DNA of 64,000 bases from CBDFLD01 sp965249005 (GCA_965249005.1 CBDFLD010000013.1:62001-126000); one strand, 5' to 3'; shown: positions 18,359 to 28,398, counted from the stretch's first letter. Numbers and translations are program-made. The notes: a model not told the origin generated them from the sequence alone.

Positions 18359-21121
18359 CTAGCTCCCTACCCTCACCAGTGCTGCTTGTGCTGCTGCCAG
18401 TCGGGCCACCGGAATCCTATAGGGGGAAGCACTCACGTAATCGAGCGACACAGCCTCAAAAAAATGGATCGAATCCGGGTCTCCTCCGTGTTCCCCACAG
18501 ACTCCCACCTTTAGTCCCGGACGAGCTTGTCGGCCCTTTTGTACGCCGATCTCAACCAGTGAGCCTACACCCCGAACATCGATGGAGGCAAAGGGATCCC
18601 TTCCCAGTATCTTCTTTTCTCTGTAGGCTGCCAGGAACTTGCCACTGTCATCTCTCGAAAACCCGAAGGTCAGCTGGGTGAGGTCGTTCGTCCCGAAGGA
18701 AAAGAACTCGGCGACTTGGGCGATCTCGTCGGCGGTCAATGCTCCGCGGGGCACTTCGATCATGGTCCCCACCAGGTATTTCACCCGGACCGCCTGATCT
18801 TTCATCGTGGCTACGGCCACACGATCCACGATCTCACGCTGGTGCAGCAATTCCTTCACGTGACCGACGAGCGGGATCATGATCTCCGGAACGACGCGTG
18901 TCCCTTCCTTGGCTAATTGGCAAGCCGCTTCGATGATGGCCCGGGTTTGCATTTCCGTGATCTCTGGATAGGTGATACCCAGCCGCACTCCGCGGTGTCC
19001 CAACATGGGATTGAACTCGTGAAGCTGCTCCACTCGATGCAGCAGCGCCTTCTTTTCCCTTTGAACCTGCTCGGTTCCCTCCTGGGCTTCCAGCTTCGCG
19101 ATTTCGACCATCAATTCCTCCCGCTTGGGAAGGAACTCATGGAGCGGGGGATCGATGGTTCGGATCGTTACGGGTGATCCTTTCATCGACTTGAAAACGC
19201 CATAAAAGTCCGACCTCTGCAGAGGCCCCAATTCGTCGAGCGCTCGCCTGCGCTCCGCTTCCGTGTCGGCCAAAATCATCCTCTGCACAATCGGCAGCCG
19301 ATCTTCACCGAAAAACATATGTTCGGTTCTACACAACCCGATCCCGCGGGCACCAAAGGCATACGCCAGCGCTGCTTGATCCGGAAGATCCGCGTTGGCT
19401 CGGATCTTCAGTCGCCGGTGCTTGTCGGCCCACCCTAGCAGCCGCGCGAATCTCTGATAAACGTCGGAACCCTCCGCGGGCCGCTCCCCCGACACCACCT
19501 GCGCGATCTCGCTTGGCACCGTGGGGACCTTTCCGATCTTCACCTCACCGCTCGAGCCGTCAAAGGAGATCCAATCCCCTTTTGCGATGCGCTTTTGTTG
19601 TACTTGAAAGGCATCTTGTTGCGCGATTATCTGAACCTGACCAGCACCCACGACCGAGGGTTTTCCCATTTGCCTCCCAACAACCGCCGCGTGTGAAGTC
19701 ATGCCGCCGGTCGCCGTCAAGACTCCTTCCGCAACGAACATCCCGTGGATGTCATCCGGAACGGTCTCTTTGCGGACCAATACCACGCGACGCCCTTGTT
19801 CTGTCCACTCTACCGCTTCATCAGCGGTAAAGACGACTTGGCCCGAGGCGGCCCCCGGGGATGCCGGCAATCCAGTTGTGACGCGGTCGAGGCTTGCCCA
19901 GGCTTTTTGCTCGAACACAGGAGCCAGCAGCTGTGACAGAGCCTCGGGATCAACCAGCATCAGCGCGTCTCGGGCCGTGATGAGCCGCTCCTTCACGAGG
20001 TCTGTGGCAATCACGATTGCGGCGTGCCCGGTTCGCTTCCCGCTTCGAGTCTGGAGCATATAGAGGCGCTCGTCCTCGATCGTAAATTCGAAGTCTTGGA
20101 TATCTTTGTAGTGCTTCTCCAGCCGAGTTGTGAACTGCTTCAATTGCAGAAACGCCTGCGGCATCACATCCTCAAGTTCTGTAATCGACTGAGGCGTTCT
20201 GATCCCGGCAACCACGTCCTCCCCCTGAGCATTCACAAGGAACTCCCCGTAAAACTCCTTGGCCCCCGTGGCAGGGTTCCGCGTAAACCCGACACCGGTC
20301 GCCGATCTTGGCCCGGTATTCCCGAAAACCATCATCTGTACGTTTACAGCCGTTCCTATGGAGTCGGGAATGTTGTAGATGCGTCGATACTCCGTTGCTC
20401 GTGGATTGTGCCAGGAGTTGAACACGGCGTTTCTCGCCATCTCGAGTTGCCGCAACGGATCCTGCGGGAACGACTCCTTTGCGTGATCGGTCACCACCCC
20501 TTTGAAACGCCGCACAACTTCGCGGAGAGCGTCTTCATCGAGATCGGTGTCGTTCTCTGCCCGTCGTTCATGCTTTACCGCATCCAGTTCACTTTCGAAT
20601 GCATCCTTGGAGATGTCCAGAACCACATTGCCGAACATCTGGATGAATCGTCGGTAGCTATCAAAGGCGAACCTACCGTTTGACGTGCGTTGCTTGAGGC
20701 CTTCCACGGAGCCGTCATTCAGTCCCAGATTCAGAATCGTGTCCATCATGCCGGGCATCGAAAACTTGGCTCCGGAGCGAACGGAGACAAGCAGCGGGTT
20801 CTCGGAAGCGCCGAGTTTCACTCCAGAGACTGCTTCGAGCCTCTTCAGACTGCCTGCGATTTCACGATCGATGCTCGGAGGAAGATTCCCCTTCTTCCGG
20901 TAGTAAACGTTACAGACGTCCGTCGAGATTGTGAATCCGGGAGGAACCGGCAAGCCGGCGTTGGTCATTTCAGCCAGGCCGGCCCCTTTGCCCCCCAATG
21001 TGTCTTTCATTTCTCTGTTTCCATCTGCCTTGCCGCCCCCAAAAAAATAGACGTGTTGCTTCGTCTTGGATCGCAACGCACCTTTTCGGCTGGGCGGCTT
21101 CGTCGACTTTCTCTTCTTCAC
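18359..21121 (-). CDS. ppdK: Pyruvate, phosphate dikinase
   Basis: Interconverts pyruvate + ATP + Pi and PEP + AMP + PPi. About 920 residues. The N-terminal ATP-grasp domain has DTLGGKGAGLAEM and PVPPGFTIST; the mobile domain has the catalytic His in GGMTSHAAVVGRQMGKPSVV; the PEP-binding barrel has SFGTNDLTQLTFGFSRDD and the catalytic Cys in VCGEHGGDP. I chose GTG at 21121 because AGGAG lies six bases before it; ATG at 21127 (no spacing) and TTG at 21151 are alternatives. The basic N-terminal tail (KKRKSTKPPSRKGALRSKTK) before the domain is unusual. Followed upstream by the inositol-phosphate synthase gene. Confidence 0.93.
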   Translation of the reverse strand: MKKRKSTKPPSRKGALRSKTKQHVYFFGGGKADGNREMKDTLGGKGAGLAEMTNAGLPVPPGFTISTDVCNVYYRKKGNLPPSIDREIAGSLKRLEAVSGVKLGASENPLLVSVRSGAKFSMPGMMDTILNLGLNDGSVEGLKQRTSNGRFAFDSYRRFIQMFGNVVLDISKDAFESELDAVKHERRAENDTDLDEDALREVVRRFKGVVTDHAKESFPQDPLRQLEMARNAVFNSWHNPRATEYRRIYNIPDSIGTAVNVQMMVFGNTGPRSATGVGFTRNPATGAKEFYGEFLVNAQGEDVVAGIRTPQSITELEDVMPQAFLQLKQFTTRLEKHYKDIQDFEFTIEDERLYMLQTRSGKRTGHAAIVIATDLVKERLITARDALMLVDPEALSQLLAPVFEQKAWASLDRVTTGLPASPGAASGQVVFTADEAVEWTEQGRRVVLVRKETVPDDIHGMFVAEGVLTATGGMTSHAAVVGRQMGKPSVVGAGQVQIIAQQDAFQVQQKRIAKGDWISFDGSSGEVKIGKVPTVPSEIAQVVSGERPAEGSDVYQRFARLLGWADKHRRLKIRANADLPDQAALAYAFGARGIGLCRTEHMFFGEDRLPIVQRMILADTEAERRRALDELGPLQRSDFYGVFKSMKGSPVTIRTIDPPLHEFLPKREELMVEIAKLEAQEGTEQVQREKKALLHRVEQLHEFNPMLGHRGVRLGITYPEITEMQTRAIIEAACQLAKEGTRVVPEIMIPLVGHVKELLHQREIVDRVAVATMKDQAVRVKYLVGTMIEVPRGALTADEIAQVAEFFSFGTNDLTQLTFGFSRDDSGKFLAAYREKKILGRDPFASIDVRGVGSLVEIGVQKGRQARPGLKVGVCGEHGGDPDSIHFFEAVSLDYVSASPYRIPVARLAAAQAALVRVGS

Positions 21122-21183
21122 CAGCATCTCCTTTTCGGGGCCTTCAGACAATGTATGGCGTTAGACCTATCGCGGGAACCTGA

Positions 21184-22500
21184 TCAGTCGTAGTACTCCG
21201 TGCCGAGATGAGTGATCTGCTCCTCTCCACGGAGGTGCCGCAATGTGTTCTTCAGCTTCGTCTGTTGAATAAAAAGATCGTGCTCGGGATACAACTCAGG
21301 CGCACACATAGGGCTCTTGAAGTAAAAAGAAAGCCATTCTTGAATCCCCTTCATGCCACAACGCTGTGCAAGATCGAGAAAGAGAACGAGGTCCAACACT
21401 ATTGGAGCCGCGAGAATCGAGTCTCGACAGAGGAAGTTGACCTTGATTTGCATTGGGTACCCCAACCAGCCAAAAATATCGATGTTGTCCCAACCCTCCT
21501 TGTTGTCGCCGCGCGGTGGATAATAGTTGATCTTCACCTGGTGTTCGAATTTGCCGTAGAGGTCCGGGTAGTGGTCCGATTGCAGGATAAAATCGAGAAC
21601 GGAAAGCTTACTCTCCTCCTTGGTCTTGAACGACCGCGGATCATCCAATACCTCGCCGTCCCGATTGCCCAGGATGTTTGTCGAAAACCAACCTGTCAGG
21701 CCGAGCAGTCTCGACTTGAGTCCGGGCGCAAGAATTGTCTTGATCAAGGTCTGACCCGTCTTGAAGTCCTTTCCACAGACAGGTACCCCCTGTTGGAGTG
21801 CAAGCGAGGTTAGGGCTGGAATATCGACGGTCAGGTTGGGGGCTCCGTTCGCAAAGGGCACCCCCGCTTTTAACGCTGCGTATGCGTAGAGCATACTCGG
21901 CGCGATGGAGGAGTGGTTCTGTACCAATCCCTTCTCAAAGGCAGCCAGGCTCTTGTGAACCGGCTTCGGCGACAGGTAGGCCTCTGTACTACCGCACCAG
22001 ATCATGACCATCCGGCTCAGCCGGTGTTTCCTCTGAAACGACGCTATATCCTCCTGAATCTTTTCTACCAAGGTCGTCTTCTTACGGGCCTTCTTGATAT
22101 GGCCGCCGTGGAGCCGCTCAACGAAGTTTTGGTCGAACGCGCCCGGCCACGGAACAATCTTTCTCAGTGGCTGCTTCAACCGATCCAAGAGCGAACGATC
22201 CAACACACCGGCACGCAAGCCCGCGTCATAGAGATTGTCCGGGTACACGTCCCATCCGCCGAAAACCAGATCATCGAGGGAGGCCAGCGGGACGAACTCC
22301 CCGATTGACGGAACTCTGCGTTCCGTCCTTTTTCCCAGACGAATGGTTCCCATCTGAGTCAGGGAACCTATCGGTTTGCCTATGCCGCTCTTTATGGCCT
22401 CCACACCTGCGACGAATGTGGAGCTCACCGCCCCCATTCCGACCAGCAGCACTCCTAGCTTGCCCTTGGCAGGTTCAATTTTTACACCTTTGGAACTCAT
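21184..22500 (-). CDS. Inositol-1-phosphate synthase (myo-inositol-3-phosphate synthase)
   Basis: NAD-dependent enzyme that cyclises glucose-6-phosphate to inositol phosphate. 438 residues. The Rossmann motif LLVGMGAVSSTFVAGVEAI is at the start; GAPNLTVDIPALTSLALQQG and VCGKDFKTGQTLIKTILAPG are family core segments, and the C-terminus has the catalytic region around QVKINYYPPRGDNKEGWDNIDI. Bacterial members supply inositol for lipids or compatible solutes. It lies between glyS and ppdK on the same strand, with 44 nt to glyS. A pssA gene with a CDP-alcohol phosphatidyltransferase domain sits about 5 kb upstream, but no dedicated phosphatidylinositol gene is in view. Confidence 0.9.
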   Translation of the reverse strand: MSSKGVKIEPAKGKLGVLLVGMGAVSSTFVAGVEAIKSGIGKPIGSLTQMGTIRLGKRTERRVPSIGEFVPLASLDDLVFGGWDVYPDNLYDAGLRAGVLDRSLLDRLKQPLRKIVPWPGAFDQNFVERLHGGHIKKARKKTTLVEKIQEDIASFQRKHRLSRMVMIWCGSTEAYLSPKPVHKSLAAFEKGLVQNHSSIAPSMLYAYAALKAGVPFANGAPNLTVDIPALTSLALQQGVPVCGKDFKTGQTLIKTILAPGLKSRLLGLTGWFSTNILGNRDGEVLDDPRSFKTKEESKLSVLDFILQSDHYPDLYGKFEHQVKINYYPPRGDNKEGWDNIDIFGWLGYPMQIKVNFLCRDSILAAPIVLDLVLFLDLAQRCGMKGIQEWLSFYFKSPMCAPELYPEHDLFIQQTKLKNTLRHLRGEEQITHLGTEYYD

Positions 22501-22544
22501 TCTCGATTTCCTCCCTGGAAGTTTCCGGGTCGACGGTCCTGTAT

Positions 22545-24623
22545 TTAGGTGGACGAGCGTTCGGGAACGATGTGCGAAATATCAGCAACGGTGAGAAACA
22601 TTTCCGCCAGTTCATTCAATATCGCCAAGCGATTGAGTCTCACGTTGCTGTCCTCATCCATCACAAGTACATCATCAAAAAAACGATCGATCGTGGGCCG
22701 CATCGTCGCCATGGTCCGGAGTGCTTCCAAGTATTGAGATCCACGCCGCAGCTCGTCGACCTTAGGCTTCAGCTCCAGGTAAAGCTCCCAAAGCAATTGC
22801 TCCGAAGGATGGCTCAGCAATTCCTCGCTTGGCTTCTGGATCACAGTTTCGGCTTGGGATAGAATATTCATGACGCGCTTGAAGTTAGAACTCAACGCCA
22901 AGAACTCCGACTCCGTTCTCATTTGTTGCAACGATCGAACCCGTTGCCAGGTTTCGACTGGATCGTCGAAACCCACCGCCAAAGCCGCGTTGATGCAGTC
23001 ATTGGCAAAACCGCTCTCATCGAGGAAGAAACGTAGTCGCCCCTCGAAAAAGCTCATCAGCTGCTCCATGAGCTTTTCCTCTAGATCCCGATGCAACTGG
23101 AGGCTCCAAAGAATCGTCTCAGCCAACGAGATCCTCAGCTGGTGATCGAGCACTATCTTCAGGACTGCGTTGCCCTGGCGCCTGACGGCGAACGGATCTT
23201 TGGATCCACTCGGAATCAAACCCACTGAAAAGCACCCCGTCACTGTGTCGAGTCGGTCCACCAAAGCCAGAATCGCGCCAGTTCGGGTACTCGGACATGG
23301 GGAACTCATCGACCGAGGAAGGTAGTGGTCGTAAACCGCCCTCCATGTGTTCTCTGATAGTCCATCCGCCTTGGCGTAGAGCCCTCCCACGATCCCTTGG
23401 AGGTTCGGGAATTCCTGGACCATCTCGGTGACCAGATCGCATTTGCAGAGGCGTCCTGCTGCCTCCAGATCGGGCAGATGATCGGTGGCACCAACGCGCT
23501 CGGCCAATTTGGGCAAGAGCAACAAGATGCGCTCCGTCTTGTCATGGTAGGAACCGAGCTTTTCTTGAAAGAGGACGCCCTTGAGTTCGTCGAGCCGGTT
23601 TCCGAGCGGCGCTTTCCGGTCCATCTTCCAGAAAAAGGTCGCGTCGGAAAGCCGAGCCCCGAGCACTCTTTCGTGCCCTCGCCGAACCCCCCCAGCTCGA
23701 TCCGGGGGAAGATTGATCACGGCCAAGAAATACGGCATCAATGCGCCCGAGCTTTCCCGTACCGAGAAGTATTTCTGGTGCTCTCGCATGACCGTGATAA
23801 GAATCTCATCCGGGAGCTTCAGGAACGAAGGATCGAAGTTCCCCAAAATAACTGAAGGATTCTCGTTTAGATTCGTAACCAATCCCTTTAGTGCCCGATC
23901 GTCGACCAGGGTCCCACCGACTCTCTGAATCGAGTCACGCAGGCCCTCTTCGATGATCTCCAGCCGTTCCGCAGGATCGACAACCACCCCATTTTGTCGC
24001 AGCACCTCCTGCAAGGTGTCGATGGAGTCGACCCGCAGTCGGCTCTTGCCCAGAAACCGATGGCCGGCTGTAACATTCGATGAGCGGATGTCGGCCACTC
24101 GAAAGCGAACGACCCGGTTTTCATAGAGTGCCACAATCCATCGAATAGGGCGCGAGAAGCGAAATCTGCTCTCGGTCCAGTACATCGACTTGGGGAAATG
24201 AATGCGAGGGATCACCTCCGGAATAATCCTCTTCAAAACAGTTGCCGTCTTCTCGCCGCGGGTACGACGAGTTGCGCTGACGTATTCCCCCTTCGGCTTT
24301 GTCACGAGCGTGAGTTTTTCGACGGCGACGCCCATCTTTTCTGCAAATGCCTGCGCGGCTCTCGTTGGTCCGTTGGCATCGTACGCCACAGATTTCGGAG
24401 GCCCCATGACAATTTCGGTCACGTCTTCCTGTCGAAGCGGGATCGAGTCGAGGCCGACTATCAAACGTCTCGGCGTGAACCAAACGGTACGCCTCCCCGT
24501 GCTCAATCGCTCCGAACTCAATGCCTCACACATAAGATCCGCGAGCTGGCGAGCTCCATCCTGGAGCTGAGAGGCCGGGATTTCCTCCGTGCCGATCTCG
24601 AGGATTAGCGACGCGGTATTCAT
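22545..24623 (-). CDS. glyS: Glycyl-tRNA synthetase beta subunit
   Basis: 692 residues; the beta chain of the alpha2-beta2 enzyme carries tRNA recognition. It begins NTASLILEIGTEEIPAS, the family N-terminal motif, and has EFPNLQGIVGGLYA and the C-terminal anticodon-binding region (LMSFFEGRLRFFLDESG, FDDPVETWQRVRSL). The ATG at 24623 is chosen because it precedes this motif and leaves a 31-nt gap after glyQ. The longer open frame would overlap glyQ. Confidence 0.95.
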   Translation of the reverse strand: MNTASLILEIGTEEIPASQLQDGARQLADLMCEALSSERLSTGRRTVWFTPRRLIVGLDSIPLRQEDVTEIVMGPPKSVAYDANGPTRAAQAFAEKMGVAVEKLTLVTKPKGEYVSATRRTRGEKTATVLKRIIPEVIPRIHFPKSMYWTESRFRFSRPIRWIVALYENRVVRFRVADIRSSNVTAGHRFLGKSRLRVDSIDTLQEVLRQNGVVVDPAERLEIIEEGLRDSIQRVGGTLVDDRALKGLVTNLNENPSVILGNFDPSFLKLPDEILITVMREHQKYFSVRESSGALMPYFLAVINLPPDRAGGVRRGHERVLGARLSDATFFWKMDRKAPLGNRLDELKGVLFQEKLGSYHDKTERILLLLPKLAERVGATDHLPDLEAAGRLCKCDLVTEMVQEFPNLQGIVGGLYAKADGLSENTWRAVYDHYLPRSMSSPCPSTRTGAILALVDRLDTVTGCFSVGLIPSGSKDPFAVRRQGNAVLKIVLDHQLRISLAETILWSLQLHRDLEEKLMEQLMSFFEGRLRFFLDESGFANDCINAALAVGFDDPVETWQRVRSLQQMRTESEFLALSSNFKRVMNILSQAETVIQKPSEELLSHPSEQLLWELYLELKPKVDELRRGSQYLEALRTMATMRPTIDRFFDDVLVMDEDSNVRLNRLAILNELAEMFLTVADISHIVPERSST

Positions 24624-24654
24624 TGAAGAAACTGAATAGGAAAACGGATGCGTG

Positions 24655-25587
24655 CTATTGCGCCGACGGCCCGCCAGACTTTTTCTCACTGGGCCCGAGC
24701 AACGGGAAGCCCATTGCTTCGCGCGTCTCGAGATAGCGGCGAGCTGCTTCGCATGCGAGTTGACGAACCCGCGCTATCATCGAGACTCGTTCCGTCACAC
24801 TGATGGCACCACGTGCATCCAAAAGATTAAAGACATGAGAGCATTTGAGACAATAATCGTAGCCCGGCAGAACAAGATCCAGGGACAACACTCTCCTGCA
24901 CTCATCTTCGTAAAGCCCGAACAGCTTGAAGAGCATGTCCAAGTCTGCGACTTCAAAGTTGTACTTAGAAAACTCCACCTCTTCACGATGACGCACATCA
25001 CGGTATGAAACCTGGTCGCTCCACCGCAAGTCATAGATACTATCCACCTGAGCAATGAAAGTTCCAATTCGCTCCAAGCCGTATGTGATCTCGGCGCTGA
25101 TCGGATCGAGGTCCAATCCCCCCGCCTGCTGAAAATAAGTAAACTGAGTAATCTCCAATCCATCGAGCAATACCTGCCAACCAATCCCCCAAGCTCCAAG
25201 AGTCGGAGACTCCCAATTGTCCTCCTCGAAACGGAGATCGTGGTTCTCTAAATCTACACCCAAGGCCTTTAGACTACGCAGATACAGTTCCTGAACATTG
25301 TTTGGAGATGGCTTCAGGATTACCTGAAACTGCAGGTGTTTCTGAACGCGGTTGGGATTATCACCGTATCGGCCGTCGGTCGGTCGGCGAGACGGCATGA
25401 CGTATCCCACCCGATACGGTTCCGGCCCGAGCACCCTCAGGAAAGTTTCTGGTGCCATGGTTCCCGCACCCACTTCGACATCGTAGGCCTGCTGGACCAC
25501 GCAGTCCTGGCCCTGCCAGAACTGCTGCAGACTCATGATGATCTGTTGAAGGTTTCGTCTTTTCGCTCTTGTTGCCATGGGTTTCAT
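24655..25587 (-). CDS. glyQ: Glycyl-tRNA synthetase alpha subunit
   Basis: 310 residues; catalytic class II subunit. Clear motifs are LQQFWQGQDCVVQQAYDVEVGAG, SRRPTDGRYGDNPNR and EITQFTYFQQ. Its ATG overlaps the recO stop (ATGA), so it is coupled to recO and followed by glyS. No T-box leader is seen, as expected for an internal operon gene. Confidence 0.96.
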   Translation of the reverse strand: MKPMATRAKRRNLQQIIMSLQQFWQGQDCVVQQAYDVEVGAGTMAPETFLRVLGPEPYRVGYVMPSRRPTDGRYGDNPNRVQKHLQFQVILKPSPNNVQELYLRSLKALGVDLENHDLRFEEDNWESPTLGAWGIGWQVLLDGLEITQFTYFQQAGGLDLDPISAEITYGLERIGTFIAQVDSIYDLRWSDQVSYRDVRHREEVEFSKYNFEVADLDMLFKLFGLYEDECRRVLSLDLVLPGYDYCLKCSHVFNLLDARGAISVTERVSMIARVRQLACEAARRYLETREAMGFPLLGPSEKKSGGPSAQ

Positions 25588-26372
25588 GGTGATCCGGAAC
25601 CATCAGGCTGGCCCGTCGGTTGCTTCTCGCGCAGCATTGCCTTCAGCGGCCGGAACGTCTTCAGTTGCTTTTCCAGGTGAAATTCCAAGAGTTTTTGAAA
25701 TAGACGTTCGAGCTCCGATCCAGCGTCGCGATCCCATGGTAAATCACAGAAATGCCGCGGCGCCAGCCGCAGCATTTCTGATATAAGCCGAGCCGCTTTG
25801 GGGGCTATCCGAATCCCATTCCCTGGGTTGCATTGGCGGCAAACTGCCTTCGCCGCTTCGACATGGACGAAAAACCCATCATCCTTAACATACTTTCCGC
25901 AACGCGAGCAATAGGCATAATCCGGCACCAGACCGCTGAGTTTCAGCCCCCAGAACTCGAAATACCGCAGCAGAGGGTAGACACTACCCGACTCTTGAAA
26001 ACTCCGAAGGGTGGCGACAAAGAGCCTAAATAATTGCGGATTCGGGTAGTTCTCCTGCGCCATTTCCTGGGCTAACTCGGCGATATAACTCAAGAAATGA
26101 AGCCGAAGGGGTGTCGGATCAGAACTCAAATATGCGCGCAGAATCTCGCATTGCTGAACCCTGCCCAATTCTGCCCCTTCTTTGAGCCAATAATGAAGTT
26201 GCACGTGATTAAAAAGTTCCAGGCACCCACCGTAGCGGCTCTTTGGTCTCTTGACACCGGAAGCGACAGCTCGAAGAAGCCCATGCTCCTTGCTGAGAAA
26301 GACGATGATTCGATCCGCGTCGCCAAGGGAGTATCGACGCAATACAACAGCCTCTGCCTCATGGCTGCTCAT
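25584..26372 (-). CDS. recO: DNA repair protein RecO
   Basis: 262 residues. The N-terminal OB fold (HEAEAVVLRRYSLGDADRIIVFLS) and helical C-terminal part carry four zinc-binding cysteines (CSRCGKY near 148 and CRQCNPG near 175). RecO acts with RecR and RecF to load RecA on gapped DNA. It overlaps glyQ downstream and the lipoprotein gene upstream by 4 nt each. Confidence 0.92.
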   Translation of the reverse strand: MSSHEAEAVVLRRYSLGDADRIIVFLSKEHGLLRAVASGVKRPKSRYGGCLELFNHVQLHYWLKEGAELGRVQQCEILRAYLSSDPTPLRLHFLSYIAELAQEMAQENYPNPQLFRLFVATLRSFQESGSVYPLLRYFEFWGLKLSGLVPDYAYCSRCGKYVKDDGFFVHVEAAKAVCRQCNPGNGIRIAPKAARLISEMLRLAPRHFCDLPWDRDAGSELERLFQKLLEFHLEKQLKTFRPLKAMLREKQPTGQPDGSGSP

Positions 26373-26983
26373 CGGTCTTCACTTCCCGTCAGGGAGAATA
26401 CAAGGGATACGCGGCGCCTGGAATCGACCATGATTTCGGAGGCAATGAGCTGGCCGTTTCCCTGAGCCCAGTTCGCAGAGCCTTGGGGATGGATCCGGAT
26501 AAACACGAAGCCTTCAGCCTGCTGCCGGGGCGACAGGCGGCCCGCGTGAAAAATCTTCGTTTGAAGCTGTTCCCGGGCCAGCTGATCGGAGTGCTCATGC
26601 ACGATCCGGGCGCCACGCTGCTTGTGATACCGGGAAAACACCTCCTCTGCATTCAGGGATGGAAACCTCGACCACTCCGTTTGCAGTCTCCACCGAACAC
26701 GCGAAAGATCGACCAGGTCACTGCTGTCGTTGCGTAGTCGGATCCAGATTGCCCCGATCCCGAACTTTGGAAGTTCCTCATCGAAGAGGCCCCAGTACTC
26801 TTCTGTGCCCTGTATCAAGAATGCCTCTACCGTAAGACCGTGCTGTTGCGTCCGTAGCGACGGCATCGACAGAACAGAGCTCGTATCCTTTGAAACTTGC
26901 AACGAGGCACAACCCGAAAACAGCAACAGGACTGCAATGCAAAAGAAGGGGCGCAACCAGATTTCCTTGCCCTTGGCAACCAC
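26369..26983 (-). CDS. Predicted lipoprotein of unknown function
   Basis: 204 residues. The N-terminus has a basic start, a hydrophobic core and the lipobox FSGC (Cys about 25), so it is probably a signal peptidase II substrate. The rest contains segments such as GIGAIWIRLRNDSSDLVDLSRVRWRL and GFVFIRIHP (shortened from the full strands) that suggest a beta-sandwich. I do not recognise the family. It overlaps recO by 4 nt and starts 6 nt after pssA, so it is translated with phospholipid genes; an envelope role is an inference from that position. Confidence 0.7.
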   Translation of the reverse strand: MVAKGKEIWLRPFFCIAVLLLFSGCASLQVSKDTSSVLSMPSLRTQQHGLTVEAFLIQGTEEYWGLFDEELPKFGIGAIWIRLRNDSSDLVDLSRVRWRLQTEWSRFPSLNAEEVFSRYHKQRGARIVHEHSDQLAREQLQTKIFHAGRLSPRQQAEGFVFIRIHPQGSANWAQGNGQLIASEIMVDSRRRVSLVFSLTGSEDR

Positions 26984-26989
26984 GACCGT

Positions 26990-27787
26990 TTACCTGGGTT
27001 CTGTCATGGGGACCTCGTCCAAGGAGGTTCTACGCTTGAGCAAGGAACGGGCCCGCTGAAGCAACCCGGAGACGACATAAGCCGTTGCGAGGAGCAGGAG
27101 GGTCCATTGAGAATAGAAGTATATGAGCGCGAAGATCAGTGCCAGAAACAAGACCGTCAAATGAGATTTTCTTCCCAGGGTCAGCGACTTGAAACTCGTG
27201 TACCTAAGAGTACTCACCATGAGAAAAGACAGCATGAAAACCGTGGCCGTCATCGCAGTCGACGCAACCGATCGCGAAAGCGGATCCACGACAAAATGGA
27301 CGATTGCAGCAATGGTCCCGCCAGCGGCCGGAATGGGAAGCCCTGCAAAGTGTTTCAGACTTCCTGCCTGCGTATTGAACCGTGCCAATCTCATGGCACC
27401 GCAGATCGTGAAGGTAAAGGCTGCAATCCAGCCCAGGCGGTAGTTGAGCGACGCCAAGCCCCAGAAAAAAGCCAGAATCGAAGGCGCGATTCCAAAGGAT
27501 ATCAGATCCGCCAGGGAATCGAGCTGAAGGCCGAACTGCGTGCTGGAGTTAGTCAGCCGGGCCACTCGACCGTCGAGCATATCCAGTACAATGGCAATAC
27601 CGATTGCCTGCGCCGCCATGTCATAGTTGCCGTCGATCGTCGCGATGATGGCAAAGTACCCGCAGAATATGTTGCCCACAGTGAAGAGACTGGGCAGGAG
27701 AAATACGCTTCGCGCGAACCGTTGTCTGTTCGTGGCTCGCATAGGCGGGCGTGGCTCTGAAGAACTCCTGGAAGCACTCGGCGTCAT
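26990..27787 (-). CDS. pssA: CDP-diacylglycerol-serine O-phosphatidyltransferase
   Basis: 265 residues with the CDP-alcohol phosphatidyltransferase motif D-G-x2-A-R-x8-G-x3-D-x3-D, seen as DMLDGRVARLTNSS...GLQLDSLADL. The N-terminal SLFTVGNIFCGYFAI is typical of PssA. It has about seven membrane segments and makes phosphatidylserine. Its ATG overlaps psd by 4 nt, and the two encode successive steps to phosphatidylethanolamine. Confidence 0.92.
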   Translation of the reverse strand: MTPSASRSSSEPRPPMRATNRQRFARSVFLLPSLFTVGNIFCGYFAIIATIDGNYDMAAQAIGIAIVLDMLDGRVARLTNSSTQFGLQLDSLADLISFGIAPSILAFFWGLASLNYRLGWIAAFTFTICGAMRLARFNTQAGSLKHFAGLPIPAAGGTIAAIVHFVVDPLSRSVASTAMTATVFMLSFLMVSTLRYTSFKSLTLGRKSHLTVLFLALIFALIYFYSQWTLLLLATAYVVSGLLQRARSLLKRRTSLDEVPMTEPR

Positions 27788-28398
27788 GAGTATTCCCCTA
27801 TGATCGAACTGCCCCCTTGGACTCGATCACCTACCTGGATCAAGAGCCGGACTTGCTCCGGCATCTCTACTTCCACGCGCGAACCGAATCGGATCAAACC
27901 GATCTTTTCACCACGCTCAAGGCTTTCCCCACTCTTTTTCCAGCATACCACACGCCTAGCAACGAACCCAGCGATCTGCCTCACTGTCACCGCCATCGTT
28001 TCCCCACGAATCCATAGAATGTTCTGCTCGTTGTGGGCAGCGTCTTTCTTGTAGGCCGCTAAGAACCGGCCTCGCTGATACTCGGTTTTTTCGATCCGAC
28101 CTTCAATCGGCGAGCGATTCACGTGAACATCGAGAATGTTCAGGAAAATAGCGATGGAGTGCCCCCCAGGGGCTCCTTCAGGGTTTGTGAGTTTGCGGAT
28201 CTGGATCACTTTCCCATCCGCTGGAGAAACTATCACTCCCGCTCTGCTTGGAATCGCCCGCTGCGGGTTTCTGAAGAAGTAGCATATGAATCCAACAACG
28301 AGTGAGGAAGCGAAGGCTGCCAGATATTGGTCGACCGCCGCGAAAAGGGCGCAAAGTAGGACCAAAGGAACAACAAATCGGTATGCGTCTTGCACCAT
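27784..28398 (-). CDS. psd: Phosphatidylserine decarboxylase (short form)
   Basis: 204 residues; short Psd type. Two membrane segments lie at the N-terminus, then FRNPQRAIPSRAGVIVSPADGKV, DVHVNRSP (conserved His), and the self-cleavage site RFGS near residue 174, where Ser becomes the pyruvoyl group. It converts phosphatidylserine to phosphatidylethanolamine. The FGS triad replaces the LGST of the long form, as usual for short members. Confidence 0.92.
   Translation of the reverse strand: MVQDAYRFVVPLVLLCALFAAVDQYLAAFASSLVVGFICYFFRNPQRAIPSRAGVIVSPADGKVIQIRKLTNPEGAPGGHSIAIFLNILDVHVNRSPIEGRIEKTEYQRGRFLAAYKKDAAHNEQNILWIRGETMAVTVRQIAGFVARRVVCWKKSGESLERGEKIGLIRFGSRVEVEMPEQVRLLIQVGDRVQGGSSIIGEYS

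Noticed and set aside
26897..27760. 287-codon plus-strand open frame
   Set aside because: It is antisense to pssA, which has an intact catalytic motif; its composition (Arg, Gln, Gly rich) is typical of a shadow frame.
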